A stretch of DNA of 64,000 nucleotides from Paracidovorax sp031843945 (GCF_031843945.1 NZ_JAVTJJ010000001.1:1-64000), one strand, 5' to 3'. Shown: positions 1 through 8,240, counted from the first letter of the stretch. Notes: generated by a model from the letters alone, not told the origin. Translations and numbers: made by a program.

Positions 1-90
1 AGCCGACACATCGGCCACCTTGTAGCCTCGTTCGGTGATCTGCTTGACCGCTTCGGTCTTGAATTCCTCGGGGTATCTCTGCTTGCTCAT
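1..90 (-). CDS. IS3-family transposase OrfA, N-terminal fragment
   Basis: The minus strand from base 90 encodes MSKQRYPEEFKTEAVKQIT and continues off the window edge. This is the helix-turn-helix start typical of IS3-group OrfA proteins, which bind the element's inverted repeats; OrfB, the DDE catalytic part, would lie outside the window. A strong ribosome binding site (AGGAGGTGCC) precedes the ATG. Only the first 30 codons are visible, so whether the copy is intact cannot be judged. Confidence 0.85.
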   Translation of the reverse strand, partial: MSKQRYPEEFKTEAVKQITERGYKVADVSA

Positions 91-153
91 GGCACCTCCT
101 ATTGGGCCTCAGGTTTGAGGCTCAGAGGTGTCTAGAAAACCCGGGGCGATTCA
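1..153 (-). mobile_element. IS3-family insertion sequence, one end
   Basis: The stretch between the OrfA start and base 153 is the IS terminus. Read outward-in on the minus strand it begins TGAATCGCCCCGGGTTTTCT and continues AGACACC, a form common for IS3-family inverted repeats (about 127-153). The other end and any target duplication are outside the window. Sequence 154 onward changes character and reads as the tail of an interrupted gene. Confidence 0.7.
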
Positions 154-353
154 CAGATCTCGAGTCCAATAAGGAGGACAGTGGGCTTTGGCGCCTGAAA
201 ATGCTTCACAAGCGCTTCAACGTGTCGGCCCTCAAGTCGGCCATCAATGAGAAGAGCAGCAAGGGGGCACCTTCCCTCGGCAAACATCTTGTCGGCTGGG
301 ATAGCCCGGACAACTGGTTTTCTCGTGAGGAGCTGATTGGCCTGGGTTACTGA
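154..353 (+). pseudogene. C-terminal remnant of an IS-interrupted gene
   Basis: From the IS boundary an open frame runs 65 codons to a TGA at 351-353, ending SREELIGLGY. The frame continues upstream into IS sequence, so its natural start has been lost. An internal ATG at 201 would give a 50-residue product but has no visible Shine-Dalgarno. I do not recognise the family. It is most simply the 3' end of a chromosomal or older mobile-element gene cut by the IS; a small genuine gene from 201 is the alternative. Confidence 0.35.
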
Positions 354-797
354 GCAGGACCCTCGCATCAGGCACTGATAGTTGGGCGATAGCAGCTACC
401 GGCACAGACACACCGGGGCACGGCGATGACACGCAATTCGGCCATGCAACCTCGACTGTCCACATCTACGCGATGTGGCTGCCGCCTCAGTAAGAGGAGT
501 GCGGGCTAAGCCCTCTTAGCACTTGAGTGTTAGTAGAGCGCCTAAGGATGTTTTTCAGCGACTGCTCGTGATCGCAGCAGTCGTTCAACGCCCGCGAATT
601 GAGCGACAGCAACCAGCCTACAGCCACCCTTCGCCTTAAGCATTTCGCATGCTATTACAGCTGGTCATGTCTCATTTGAGCCTTGATTGGCAGCACAGCT
701 AGGGCTTGCCCGGCGCACTTCCAAGCACCAATTCGTTGCAGTCAGTATCACTGCAGCTCAAACCCGATTGTGGGTAGGCATGTGGGTCAGCCAAAAA
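354..797. other. gene-poor stretch between IS remnant and tRNA terminator
   Basis: No frame here has convincing start signals or recognisable protein sequence. It lies on the distal side of the integrated element next to the tRNA-Ser 3' flank, a place where decayed mobile DNA often accumulates. Confidence 0.5.
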
Positions 798-820
798 AAA
801 GCCACCTCTCAGGTGGCTTT
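798..820 (-). terminator. original tRNA-Ser terminator, displaced
   Basis: Stem arms AAAGCCACCT and AGGTGGCTTT flank a CTC loop and, on the minus strand, are followed by an eight-T run. It sits about 35 bp beyond the distal att copy on the minus strand, where the terminator of the uninterrupted tRNA-Ser gene would be. No other minus-strand gene nearby needs it. Confidence 0.75.
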
Positions 821-853
821 TCCATGAAACAACAACAGTTTACTGCAACTAAA

Positions 854-870
854 TGGCGGAGAGGGCGGGA
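854..870. repeat. distal attachment site (att direct repeat)
   Basis: TGGCGGAGAGGGCGGGA is an exact 17-bp copy of the 3' end (including CCA, minus strand) of the tRNA-Ser gene at 3944-3960. Identity stops at 870. The pair brackets the integrase and relaxase genes, as expected for attL/attR made by a tRNA-targeting tyrosine recombinase. Confidence 0.9.
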
Positions 871-957
871 CTCTTTTTAAGTCCGTCCAACCCCAGCAAA
901 ATCAACGACTTGGCAGCCTTTTCGCGAAAAATCTCGCTACCGGATATGTTACCAGCT

Positions 958-977
958 TGGTAGCACAGGTGCTACCA
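958..977. promoter_or_regulatory. 9-bp inverted repeat, candidate integrase arm or operator site
   Basis: TGGTAGCAC and GTGCTACCA form perfect arms around AG. The same TGGTAGCACA string recurs at the other end of the element (minus strand 3890-3881), overlapping the proposed integrase start. Position near both ends suggests recombinase arm sites; an operator controlling the small ORF at 1082 is the alternative. Confidence 0.45.
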
Positions 978-1081
978 TTACCTTTCCGCCAGGAGAGAGT
1001 CGCCGCTCTCCCGTATGGCCAGGGTTCATAGGTTCTTCTATGAAAGTGCTGTTCCACGTGTGCGGATAGAAAGGCGACACC

Positions 1082-1162
1082 ATGAATAAACTCATGAAAT
1101 TCGCTGTAAGGCTGCTGATAACAGCTTTACTGCTGGTGATGTGTGCGACACCGGCCTACTAA
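1082..1162 (+). CDS. 26-residue hydrophobic peptide
   Basis: ATG at 1082 opens MNKLMKFAVRLLITALLLVM and ends ATPAY. A GAAAGG motif sits about eight bases upstream and a strong hairpin terminator follows at once, so it has the outline of a real transcription unit. The product is one basic, hydrophobic helix, like small membrane peptides, type I toxins or lysis-type lipoproteins. It lies inside the mobile element, convergent with the relaxase gene. No family could be assigned, and chance occurrence cannot be excluded. Confidence 0.45.
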   Translation: MNKLMKFAVRLLITALLLVMCATPAY

Positions 1163-1166
1163 GCAT

Positions 1167-1195
1167 AAAAGGACCTTCGCGGGTCCTTTTATTTT
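1167..1195. terminator. bidirectional hairpin terminator
   Basis: AAAAGGACC and GGTCCTTTT pair around TTCGCG, followed by ATTTT on the plus strand; the A-run on the left gives a T-run on the minus strand. It lies between the small plus-strand ORF and the end of the minus-strand relaxase gene and could serve both. Confidence 0.75.
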
Positions 1196-1215
1196 GCCTA
1201 CATAATAATTTATTG

Positions 1216-2328
1216 TCAAGCATTATTTGGCCTTAAATGCATTCCGCCTTGTTTTCGGGGTGGTATTGCTGTCGGGGATGGTATTGCTAGCTTAGGTTTG
1301 AATTTCTCAACCTCAGCCCTTAGAGCTACAATCTTTCGGTCTTTATTCGAGATAATTACCTTTAATTCATCAATTGTTTTTATCTTATTGCCGTGGTATT
1401 CAATCTTTCGATTGGCCTCTGCAAGCTGCTCTTCCGTTTCTTTTTTCAGCTTTTTCAGAAGTCTGTATTCTAATCCTCGGTCAATTTCCAACAGGGATTT
1501 AACAGCCTTATTTGATTTAGCCAAAATTTTTAACCTTGGCACTAGTTTTTCGTCCAATGCCTTTTTGACTGCCTGCCGACTGCTTAGAACGCCTAGCTCA
1601 GCCAGAACGTCATCCACCATATTGCCAATTACTTTGCTGTAATCCTCTGTGGCCGCTTCGTGAATTAGCTTGTCGTATTCTTTCAGGGTAATTTTTTCGG
1701 TCATTGCGTCCTCCGTTGGTCTTTTTAATCCGAATTTCTCATTCACTTTTGCGTAAGCCGTCACAAACTTTTTCCAAAAAGTTGGGTTCCAGCGTTTTGC
1801 GTTTAGGCTCTTAATTTCTTTTTCTTGCGTGCCGTATTGATTTTTGTATTTCAAAACCTTGGTTTCTTCTGGCGATAGCATCACGTGAATATGTGGGGTC
1901 TTTTCATCCAAGTGCAGCACCGCAAATTTCACGGCGTCCGGTCCAAAATGCTTTTTGACAAAATCCATTTGCACCTGCATCCACTCATCTAATTTCTTTT
2001 GGGTGGCGGGAGTTAAACGGCCATTCACATTCCAATCGTCGCCCCAATATTCCGGGCTCGTGGTCAGCACCATATCCACCACCAGCACGCTATCTTTTTT
2101 TATCGCAATATCGTTATCGGCCCAATGCTTTTTAAACTTGGCCAGCATATCGGGGCCCTTGCTGGTGTCTATTTTCAGAGGGTTTTCTAGGACCCGGTTT
2201 AGCTGGTGGCGTTTGGGGTCGATACGGGCCTTGTCTCCCACCGTCAGCCGAGTGCGGAGGTTGTGATTTGCCATTGCCGTTATCTCCCCGGCTGTCTTGA
2301 CTTTCTGGAACTGTGCTATACAATACAT
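1216..2328 (-). CDS. mob: MobV-family (Mob/Pre) relaxase
   Basis: A 370-residue protein matching the Mob/Pre plasmid-mobilization family, which nicks one strand at an oriT and pilots it through a host conjugation system. The N-terminus (MYCIAQFQKVKTAG, then NHNLRTR) fits motif I. The diagnostic HxDExxPHxH motif is at residues 139-148 (HLDEKTPHIH). The C-terminal third is lysine/glutamate-rich and probably coiled-coil. Start is supported by a GAAAGGG motif upstream. It lies downstream of the integrase on the same strand, separated by a terminator and an oriT-like region. Codon use is AT-rich compared with the chromosome, consistent with acquisition. No coupling protein or type IV secretion gene is present, so transfer would need a helper. 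Confidence 0.93.
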   Translation of the reverse strand: MYCIAQFQKVKTAGEITAMANHNLRTRLTVGDKARIDPKRHQLNRVLENPLKIDTSKGPDMLAKFKKHWADNDIAIKKDSVLVVDMVLTTSPEYWGDDWNVNGRLTPATQKKLDEWMQVQMDFVKKHFGPDAVKFAVLHLDEKTPHIHVMLSPEETKVLKYKNQYGTQEKEIKSLNAKRWNPTFWKKFVTAYAKVNEKFGLKRPTEDAMTEKITLKEYDKLIHEAATEDYSKVIGNMVDDVLAELGVLSSRQAVKKALDEKLVPRLKILAKSNKAVKSLLEIDRGLEYRLLKKLKKETEEQLAEANRKIEYHGNKIKTIDELKVIISNKDRKIVALRAEVEKFKPKLAIPSPTAIPPRKQGGMHLRPNNA

Positions 2329-2399
2329 ATACGCCCTTTCTTATTATTGTTGTGTTGCGCCATTACATTAAAGCAGAAAATCCGGCATAGTCAAGAAAA

Positions 2400-2520
2400 C
2401 CTCCGCAAGGGCGTTTTTGGCTTGGTATTACTTAAAATACCAACCCTCCTCAAAAACTGCGTTTTCTCCTCTGGGTTGGTATCGGAAAACTGCGTTTTCC
2501 TTTTTAAGGCAAGAGGGTTC
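2400..2520. other. candidate oriT region of the MobV relaxase
   Basis: Just upstream of the relaxase gene are an 8-bp inverted repeat TTGGTATT/AATACCAA (2422-2443), a further TTGGTAT at 2475-2481, and two exact copies of AAAACTGCGTTTTC (2453-2466 and 2486-2499), each itself a short hairpin. MobV oriTs usually sit directly upstream of their relaxase gene and consist of such repeats. The nick site cannot be named from sequence alone. Confidence 0.5.
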
Positions 2521-2551
2521 CCCTCTTTGCAATCTCCCTATTCCGACCCAT

Positions 2552-2578
2552 AAAAAAACCCGCTGGACGCGGGTTTGT
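2552..2578 (-). terminator. integrase gene terminator
   Basis: AAACCCGC and GCGGGTTT pair around TGGAC; on the minus strand the stem is followed by a seven-T run. It lies 30 bp past the integrase stop codon and separates the integrase and relaxase transcription units. Confidence 0.8.
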
Positions 2579-2607
2579 TTTAAAGGTCGGCTGAGCTTGA
2601 ACTCTAT

Positions 2608-3891
2608 CTAAATAAGCGCCCAGAGCGCCATTTGCGATGGGTTGGCAAGCGTATAAAGCTGGTCCGCATTGAACTTATTTGTGTAGGTGGCAACGTTCAC
2701 CGACTCAATTTCGTGGCCGAAAATCTGACAACGGGGCTCAAACTCCACCCCATTTTTCTGGAAAAAATTGTTCGCAAATTTCCGCAGGCTGTGAAAAACC
2801 AGCTTGCCCCTAGTAATACTTTCCGCTTCCAAATTCCGGGAAAACTTCTTACCCGCTGCATTTCCCGACCCTTTTCCATCGCGTGCGGCGTATTTAAAAA
2901 GCTGGGTTTTGCCATCAATAAAATCAGAAAACCCCGCCCCAAAAATTACTTTCGGCAACGGCACTTCACGTTTTCCGGCTGCCGTTTTGCTTTCTCGGAC
3001 AACCAAAATATCGTTGCCTTGTTGAGTTTTTTGAATTTGACTTTGGGTCAAACTGGTCAATTCAGACACCCGGCAACCCGTTAAAATTGCCAATACAACT
3101 GTCCAATAGTAGTCTGGGTCTGCAACCTTCTGACATTTGAAATACTCACCCTGCACGATTTTTTGGACCTCAGCGGTCTCAAAAATATCATACCCACCTG
3201 CCAACTTTTGCCTTTTGGTTAGCAAAGACATACCCTCGCAAGGGTTCTTGCCCTCCATATAACCCTGCTTCAAAGCGAAGTTTAAAAGCGATTTCAGGTG
3301 ACCTACTTTATTATCGATGGTTCTCTCTGTGTTGCCATTTTTGCGCAACGTCTCCTGATATCTCGTGATATCGCTTACCAGGATTTGAACAATCCGGCAG
3401 CTTTCTCCGTTGAATTTCTCAAAATCCCTTACCGCATTTTTGACCGCGATGACCGAGGCGGGTTTGAGTTTGCGCAGCAACAGGAATTTATCCAACAACT
3501 GCGACAGCGTGAGGCCGTAGGCTTTGCCCCCAACCCCCACACTCAACGGGAGCGGAGCGACTGGACTTGTAGACGGTTGCAGAGCCTTCAACGTCTCTAA
3601 CAGCCTTGCGTGGTCCTCTGGGCCATCGCTCTTGACCCGAGTGACTCCATTGCCAATTTCCAATTCGTACCGCGACAAGTCGCCGGTCTGAAAATTGAAG
3701 TCCGATACTTTGGGTTTGCTCATTTCGATGGCTTGCAGGAGGGACAAGGCCCTCAGCTTAGCCAATGCCGGGTCGGCAGTCTTCAATGAGCGTTTGAATT
3801 GAACCCCGCCCACACGTGTGTGCAGGTAGAAGCTCTTGCCTCTCAGATAGACAGGTAGGGTCAGCACGTTTGATACCAAATGTGCTACCAA
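2608..3891 (-). CDS. int: tyrosine recombinase/integrase
   Basis: A phage-type integrase of about 427 residues. The catalytic set is complete: R274 (TGCRVSEL), K302, H367 and R370 (HSLRK), H393 (FGHE) and Y403 (ATYTN). The N-terminal half carries a basic DNA-binding segment and a core-binding domain. It abuts the tRNA-Ser 3' end, the usual position for a tRNA-targeting integrase. There is no ATG: the frame opens with TTG at 3891, with TTG 3879 or GTG 3867 as other possibilities, and no clear Shine-Dalgarno. The frame stays open towards the tRNA gene, so the true start is uncertain. The tRNA terminator lies in its leader, so expression may depend on read-through or an internal promoter. Confidence 0.92.
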   Translation of the reverse strand: MVAHLVSNVLTLPVYLRGKSFYLHTRVGGVQFKRSLKTADPALAKLRALSLLQAIEMSKPKVSDFNFQTGDLSRYELEIGNGVTRVKSDGPEDHARLLETLKALQPSTSPVAPLPLSVGVGGKAYGLTLSQLLDKFLLLRKLKPASVIAVKNAVRDFEKFNGESCRIVQILVSDITRYQETLRKNGNTERTIDNKVGHLKSLLNFALKQGYMEGKNPCEGMSLLTKRQKLAGGYDIFETAEVQKIVQGEYFKCQKVADPDYYWTVVLAILTGCRVSELTSLTQSQIQKTQQGNDILVVRESKTAAGKREVPLPKVIFGAGFSDFIDGKTQLFKYAARDGKGSGNAAGKKFSRNLEAESITRGKLVFHSLRKFANNFFQKNGVEFEPRCQIFGHEIESVNVATYTNKFNADQLYTLANPSQMALWALI

Positions 3892-3900
3892 GCCCGAATG

Positions 3901-3936
3901 AAAAAAGCCTCTAAGTCGTTGAACTTAAAGGCTTTT
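3901..3936 (-). terminator. element-supplied tRNA-Ser terminator
   Basis: On the minus strand AAGCCTTTAAGT pairs imperfectly with ACTTAGAGGCTT and is followed by a six-T run, directly after the tRNA 3' end. It is element DNA, because the att identity ends at the tRNA. It therefore replaces the ancestral terminator now at 798-820. Confidence 0.7.
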
Positions 3937-3942
3937 CTGCTT

Positions 3943-4033
<91 letters not shown>

Positions 4034-4102
4034 GAAGCCCGCGATTGTAGCAGTGCTTTTCATTGATTTTGCAAAAAGGTTACAGCCGAGCCGCCACAGG
4101 CC

Positions 4103-5020
4103 TCAGGGCGCGCGCTGGGCGGTCTGCACCATCTTCATGGCCGAGCCAATGAGTGCGGACACTTCGGTCATGTTGCTGGGCACGATCAATGTCGTGGTGG
4201 CATCGGCCGCCACCTTGCTGTATGCCTCGACAGCTTTTTCGGCCACTTTGAGCTGAACGGCCTGTTCGCCTCCGGGTTGGCGGATGGCAGCGGCAACCCG
4301 TTCGATGGCAAGGGCGGTGGCTTCAGCCACTGCGGTCAGCGACGCGGCCTCGCCCTGTGCGTTGTTGATCTGCGCCTGCTTTTCACCTTCCGACCGTGCA
4401 ATGAAAGCTTCCCGTTCGCCGGTCGCAATGTTGATTTGCTCTTGGCGGCGGCCTTCCGACGCAGCGATCAGCGCGCGCTTTTCACGCTCGGCGGTGATCT
4501 GGGCCTGCATCGCGCGCAGGATTTCGTTCGGTGGAGTCAGATCCTTGATCTCGTAGCGCAGCACCTTTACGCCCCAGTTCAGCGCGGCCTCGTCAATGGC
4601 CTGTACCACCTGAGCGTTGATGATGTCGCGTTCCTCGAAGGTCTTGTCGAGTTCCAGCTTGCCGATCACGCTGCGCAGCGACGTCTGCGCCAGTTGCGTC
4701 ACTGCCGTGATGTAGTTGCTGGAGCCGTAACTGGCACGCATGGGGTCGGTAACCTGAAAGTACAGGATGCCGTCCACTTGCAGCTGCGTGTTGTCGCGTG
4801 TGATGCAGACCTGGCTGGGCACGTCGAGCGGGATTTCTTTGAGGCTGTGCTTGTAGGCTACCCGGTCGATGAAGGGGATCAGAAAATTCAGCCCTGGGGT
4901 GAGGGTGCCGGCATATTTGCCCAGCCGCTCTTTCACCCATGCGTTTTGTTGCGGAACGACCTTCACCGAGCGAGCGATAAAGATGGCGGCGATCACGAAG
5001 ACGACGATGGCGATTTCCAT
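4103..5020 (-). CDS. SPFH/band 7 membrane protein (paraslipin/QmcA type)
   Basis: A 305-residue stomatin-like protein. One N-terminal transmembrane helix (about 1-20) is followed by the band 7 domain and a long alanine/glutamate-rich coiled coil (about 170-265) used for ring oligomerization. Such proteins organise membrane microdomains and chaperone membrane proteases. The gene lies 72 bp downstream of an NfeD-like gene on the same strand, the standard SPFH-NfeD pairing in which the two products form a membrane complex. Confidence 0.92.
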   Translation of the reverse strand: MEIAIVVFVIAAIFIARSVKVVPQQNAWVKERLGKYAGTLTPGLNFLIPFIDRVAYKHSLKEIPLDVPSQVCITRDNTQLQVDGILYFQVTDPMRASYGSSNYITAVTQLAQTSLRSVIGKLELDKTFEERDIINAQVVQAIDEAALNWGVKVLRYEIKDLTPPNEILRAMQAQITAEREKRALIAASEGRRQEQINIATGEREAFIARSEGEKQAQINNAQGEAASLTAVAEATALAIERVAAAIRQPGGEQAVQLKVAEKAVEAYSKVAADATTTLIVPSNMTEVSALIGSAMKMVQTAQRAP

Positions 5021-5092
5021 AGGACCTTTCAGTAAGCGGACAGATAAAACAGAGATGGGGCGGGTGAGTGGTGCAGTGCAGACGCGCTGGTG

Positions 5093-5518
5093 CTACAGGT
5101 GATCGACCAGCAGCCGGCTGCCGATGACCTCGGCCACGCGGTGGGGGCCGGGCGAGGGCGCGTTGCCGGGCCGCAGCACCACCGTCCACTGCGCACCGCG
5201 GTAGCGTACCTGTGCGGTGCCATCAGCGTTCCATGCGTCGACCTGCACCGATTCGCCGATGTCCAGGTTCACGTCACGATTGCTGGCAGCGGGCTGCCCG
5301 GCAGGGCGATGGCGGCGAAACAGGTGGCAAGCTCCTATGCCTGCCGCGCCCACAACGGCTGCACTCAGCAACTGCGCCGAAGTGGAAACGCCGGCATGCG
5401 CGGCCAGTGCACCCGCGCACAGGCCTATTGCCAGCATCAGCAGATAGAAGGTGCCGGTCAGCAACTCTGCCACTACGGCACCTCCCGCCAGCAACCACCA
5501 AATGGTCGATTCGTCCAT
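5093..5518 (-). CDS. NfeD-like membrane protein
   Basis: A 141-residue protein starting MDESTIWWLL, with two or three N-terminal transmembrane segments (about 5-65) and a C-terminal OB-fold-like domain (about 85-140), the short NfeD1b form. The ATG at 5518 is chosen over an upstream in-frame ATG because AAGGAGG lies just before it. It is the first gene of a two-gene operon with the SPFH protein, and divergent from the decarboxylase gene. Confidence 0.9.
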   Translation of the reverse strand: MDESTIWWLLAGGAVVAELLTGTFYLLMLAIGLCAGALAAHAGVSTSAQLLSAAVVGAAGIGACHLFRRHRPAGQPAASNRDVNLDIGESVQVDAWNADGTAQVRYRGAQWTVVLRPGNAPSPGPHRVAEVIGSRLLVDHL

Positions 5519-5662
5519 GACATCCTCCTTGCCCCATCGCCCTAGCGGACGGGGTTTGCCAAATTGTGGGACAAAAGCCCGCATGTTCAAGAGCGTGACA
5601 TTGTTATTCCTTACACTGCGCGGCTATCTCGTTTTTTTGGCCCGATTGCCCGGAGGCTGCGC

Positions 5663-8044
5663 ATGAAGTTTCGCTTTCCCATCGTCATCATCGACGAGGA
5701 CTACCGCTCTGAAAATACTTCCGGATTGGGCATTCGCGCGCTGGCGCAGGCCATCGAAACCGAAGGCTTTGAGGTGCTGGGCGTCACCAGCTACGGTGAT
5801 CTGACGCAGTTCGCCCAGCAGCAAAGCCGCGCCAGCGCCTTCATTCTCTCGATTGACGATGAGGAATTCACGCTGGGCTCGGGCCTCGACCCCATCGTGC
5901 TCAGCCTGCGCAAGTTTATTGCCGAAGTGCGCCGCAAGAACACCGAAGTGCCGATCTATGTGCACGGTGAAACCAAGACCTCGCGTCACCTGCCCAACGA
6001 CATCCTGCGCGAGCTGCACGGCTTCATCCACATGTTCGAGGACACGCCGGAATTCGTGGCCAAGCACATCATTCGCGAAGCCAAGAGCTACCTGGAAAGC
6101 GTGCAGCCGCCGTTCTTCAAGGCGCTGCTCGATTACGCAGAAGACGGCTCTTATTCATGGCACTGCCCTGGCCATTCAGGCGGCGTGGCGTTCCTGAAAA
6201 GCCCTGTGGGCCAGATGTTTCACCAGTTCTTCGGCGAGAACATGCTGCGTGCCGACGTCTGCAACGCCGTGGAAGAACTCGGCCAGCTGCTGGACCACAA
6301 CGGCGCCATTGGCGAGTCGGAACGCAATGCGGCGCGCATCTTCAATGCCGACCACTGCTTCTTCGTGACCAACGGCACCAGCACGTCCAACAAGATGGTC
6401 TGGCACCACACCGTGGCGCCCGGCGACGTGGTGGTGGTGGACCGCAACTGCCACAAGTCGATCCTGCACTCGATCATCATGACCGGGGCCATCCCCGTGT
6501 TCCTCAAGCCCACGCGCAACCACTTTGGCATCATCGGACCGATCCCGAAGAGCGAGTTCGAGCGCGATGCCATTGAGGCCAAGATCCGCGCCAACCCGCT
6601 GCTCAAGGGCGTGGACGCCAAGACCGTGAAGCCGCGTGTGCTGACCATCACGCAGTCCACCTACGACGGCGTGCTCTACAACACCGAAACCATCAAGTCG
6701 ATGATGGACGGCTATGTGGACAACCTGCATTTCGACGAAGCCTGGCTGCCCCATGCGGCGTTCCATCCGTTCTACGGCAGCTACCACGCCATGGGCAAGA
6801 AGCGCGCACGGCCCAAGTACTCGGTGACCTACGCCACGCAGTCCATCCACAAGCTGCTGGCCGGCATCAGCCAGGCCAGCCACGTGCTGGTGCAGGATTC
6901 GCAGACCGTCAAGCTCGACCGTCCGCTGTTCAACGAGGCCTACCTGATGCACACCAGCACCAGCCCGCAGTACGCGATCATCGCGAGTTGCGACGTGGCC
7001 GCCGCGATGATGGAGCCGCCCGGTGGCACTGCGCTGGTGGAGGAAAGCATCCTGGAAGCGCTCGACTTCCGCCGCGCGATGCGCCAGGTCGAGGCCGAGT
7101 TCGGCGACAACGACTGGTGGTTCAAGGTGTGGGGCCCGGACAAGCTGGTGGACGAAGGCCTGGGCCGTGCGGAGGACTGGATCATCCGCAGCGATGGCAA
7201 GGGCAAGAAGAACGCCAGCAAGTGGCATGGCTTCGGCCAGATGGCCGACGGCTTCAACATGCTGGACCCCATCAAGTCCACCATCGTCACGCCCGGCCTG
7301 AACCTGGACGGCAAATTCGACAAGACCGGCATTCCCGCGTCGATCGTCACCAAGTACCTGGCCGAGCACGGCGTGGTGGTGGAAAAGACGGGTCTCTACA
7401 GCTTCTTCATCATGTTCACCATCGGCATCACCAAGGGCCGCTGGAACACCTTGCTGACCGCACTGCAGCAGTTCAAGGATGACTACGAGAAGAACCAGCC
7501 CATGTGGCGCATCCTTCCCGAGTTCTGCCAGCAGCACAAGCGCTACGAGCGCATGGGCCTGAAGGACCTGTGCCAGCACGTGCACGAGCTGTACGCCAAG
7601 TACGACATCGCCCGCCTGACGACGGAGATGTACCTGTCGGACTTGACGCCTGCCATGAAGCCCAGCGACGCCTTCGCTCACATCGCGCACCGCAAGACCG
7701 AACGCGTGGAGATCGACCAGCTCGAAGGGCGCATCACCACCAGCCTGATCACGCCGTACCCACCGGGCATTCCGCTGCTGATTCCGGGCGAAGTCTTCAA
7801 CAAGAAGATCGTGGACTACCTCAAGTTCTCGCGCGAATTCTCCAAGCTGTCGCCCGGTTTCGAAACCGATATCCACGGCCTGGTGGAAATCGAGGACGAG
7901 AACGGCGTGGTGCGCTATTACGCCGACTGCGTGGCCAAAGCCGAGCAGCCCAAGCCCGGGCGGCGCGGTGGTCTGAAAGACGCGCCCAATGCCGAAGACA
8001 TCGTGCAAGTGGGCAGCGATGGGCCGTTCGGCCGCAAGGTCTGA
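5663..8044 (+). CDS. Orn/Lys/Arg decarboxylase family (PLP group III)
   Basis: A 793-residue homologue of the large inducible amino acid decarboxylases (AdiA/LdcC/SpeF type). It has an N-terminal wing domain, a central PLP-binding domain with FDEAW and the Schiff-base lysine in QSIHKLLAG, and the C-terminal domain with the PYPPGIPLL motif. It should decarboxylate arginine, lysine or ornithine to a polyamine, serving acid resistance or polyamine synthesis; substrate cannot be fixed by eye. The start at 5663 follows GGAGG; the frame extends upstream without a better site. The residue two before the lysine is Ile where Thr is common. It is monocistronic, with a strong terminator. Confidence 0.93.
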   Translation: MKFRFPIVIIDEDYRSENTSGLGIRALAQAIETEGFEVLGVTSYGDLTQFAQQQSRASAFILSIDDEEFTLGSGLDPIVLSLRKFIAEVRRKNTEVPIYVHGETKTSRHLPNDILRELHGFIHMFEDTPEFVAKHIIREAKSYLESVQPPFFKALLDYAEDGSYSWHCPGHSGGVAFLKSPVGQMFHQFFGENMLRADVCNAVEELGQLLDHNGAIGESERNAARIFNADHCFFVTNGTSTSNKMVWHHTVAPGDVVVVDRNCHKSILHSIIMTGAIPVFLKPTRNHFGIIGPIPKSEFERDAIEAKIRANPLLKGVDAKTVKPRVLTITQSTYDGVLYNTETIKSMMDGYVDNLHFDEAWLPHAAFHPFYGSYHAMGKKRARPKYSVTYATQSIHKLLAGISQASHVLVQDSQTVKLDRPLFNEAYLMHTSTSPQYAIIASCDVAAAMMEPPGGTALVEESILEALDFRRAMRQVEAEFGDNDWWFKVWGPDKLVDEGLGRAEDWIIRSDGKGKKNASKWHGFGQMADGFNMLDPIKSTIVTPGLNLDGKFDKTGIPASIVTKYLAEHGVVVEKTGLYSFFIMFTIGITKGRWNTLLTALQQFKDDYEKNQPMWRILPEFCQQHKRYERMGLKDLCQHVHELYAKYDIARLTTEMYLSDLTPAMKPSDAFAHIAHRKTERVEIDQLEGRITTSLITPYPPGIPLLIPGEVFNKKIVDYLKFSREFSKLSPGFETDIHGLVEIEDENGVVRYYADCVAKAEQPKPGRRGGLKDAPNAEDIVQVGSDGPFGRKV

Positions 8045-8115
8045 CGCTCGGCTGAAGTGATGACCTGAACCCCATGCCTGGCTTGCCGCGCAGGGGTTCG
8101 ATCCATCGGTTGATG

Positions 8116-8151
8116 AAAGCCCGGCCATGTACGCATGGCCGGGCTTTTTTT
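8116..8151 (+). terminator. rho-independent terminator of the decarboxylase gene
   Basis: AAAGCCCGGCCATG pairs with CATGGCCGGGCTTT around TACG, followed by a T-run. A textbook terminator 72 bp past the decarboxylase stop. Confidence 0.9.
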
Positions 8152-8240
8152 CATGAGCCAGGCGCGGGCGAGGTCTGCAGCCTGTAGGACGAGGGCGGAA
8201 CCGCAATGGGGCGGTCTGGGTCCTCCAAGTTCATCGTTTG

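Noticed and set aside
683..880. 65-residue plus-strand frame over the distal att site
   Set aside because: It crosses the terminator and att repeat, lacks a ribosome binding site and has no family resemblance.
6176..8206. 676-residue minus-strand open frame
   Set aside because: Antisense shadow of the decarboxylase gene; His/Gly/Val-rich composition is typical of high-GC antisense frames.
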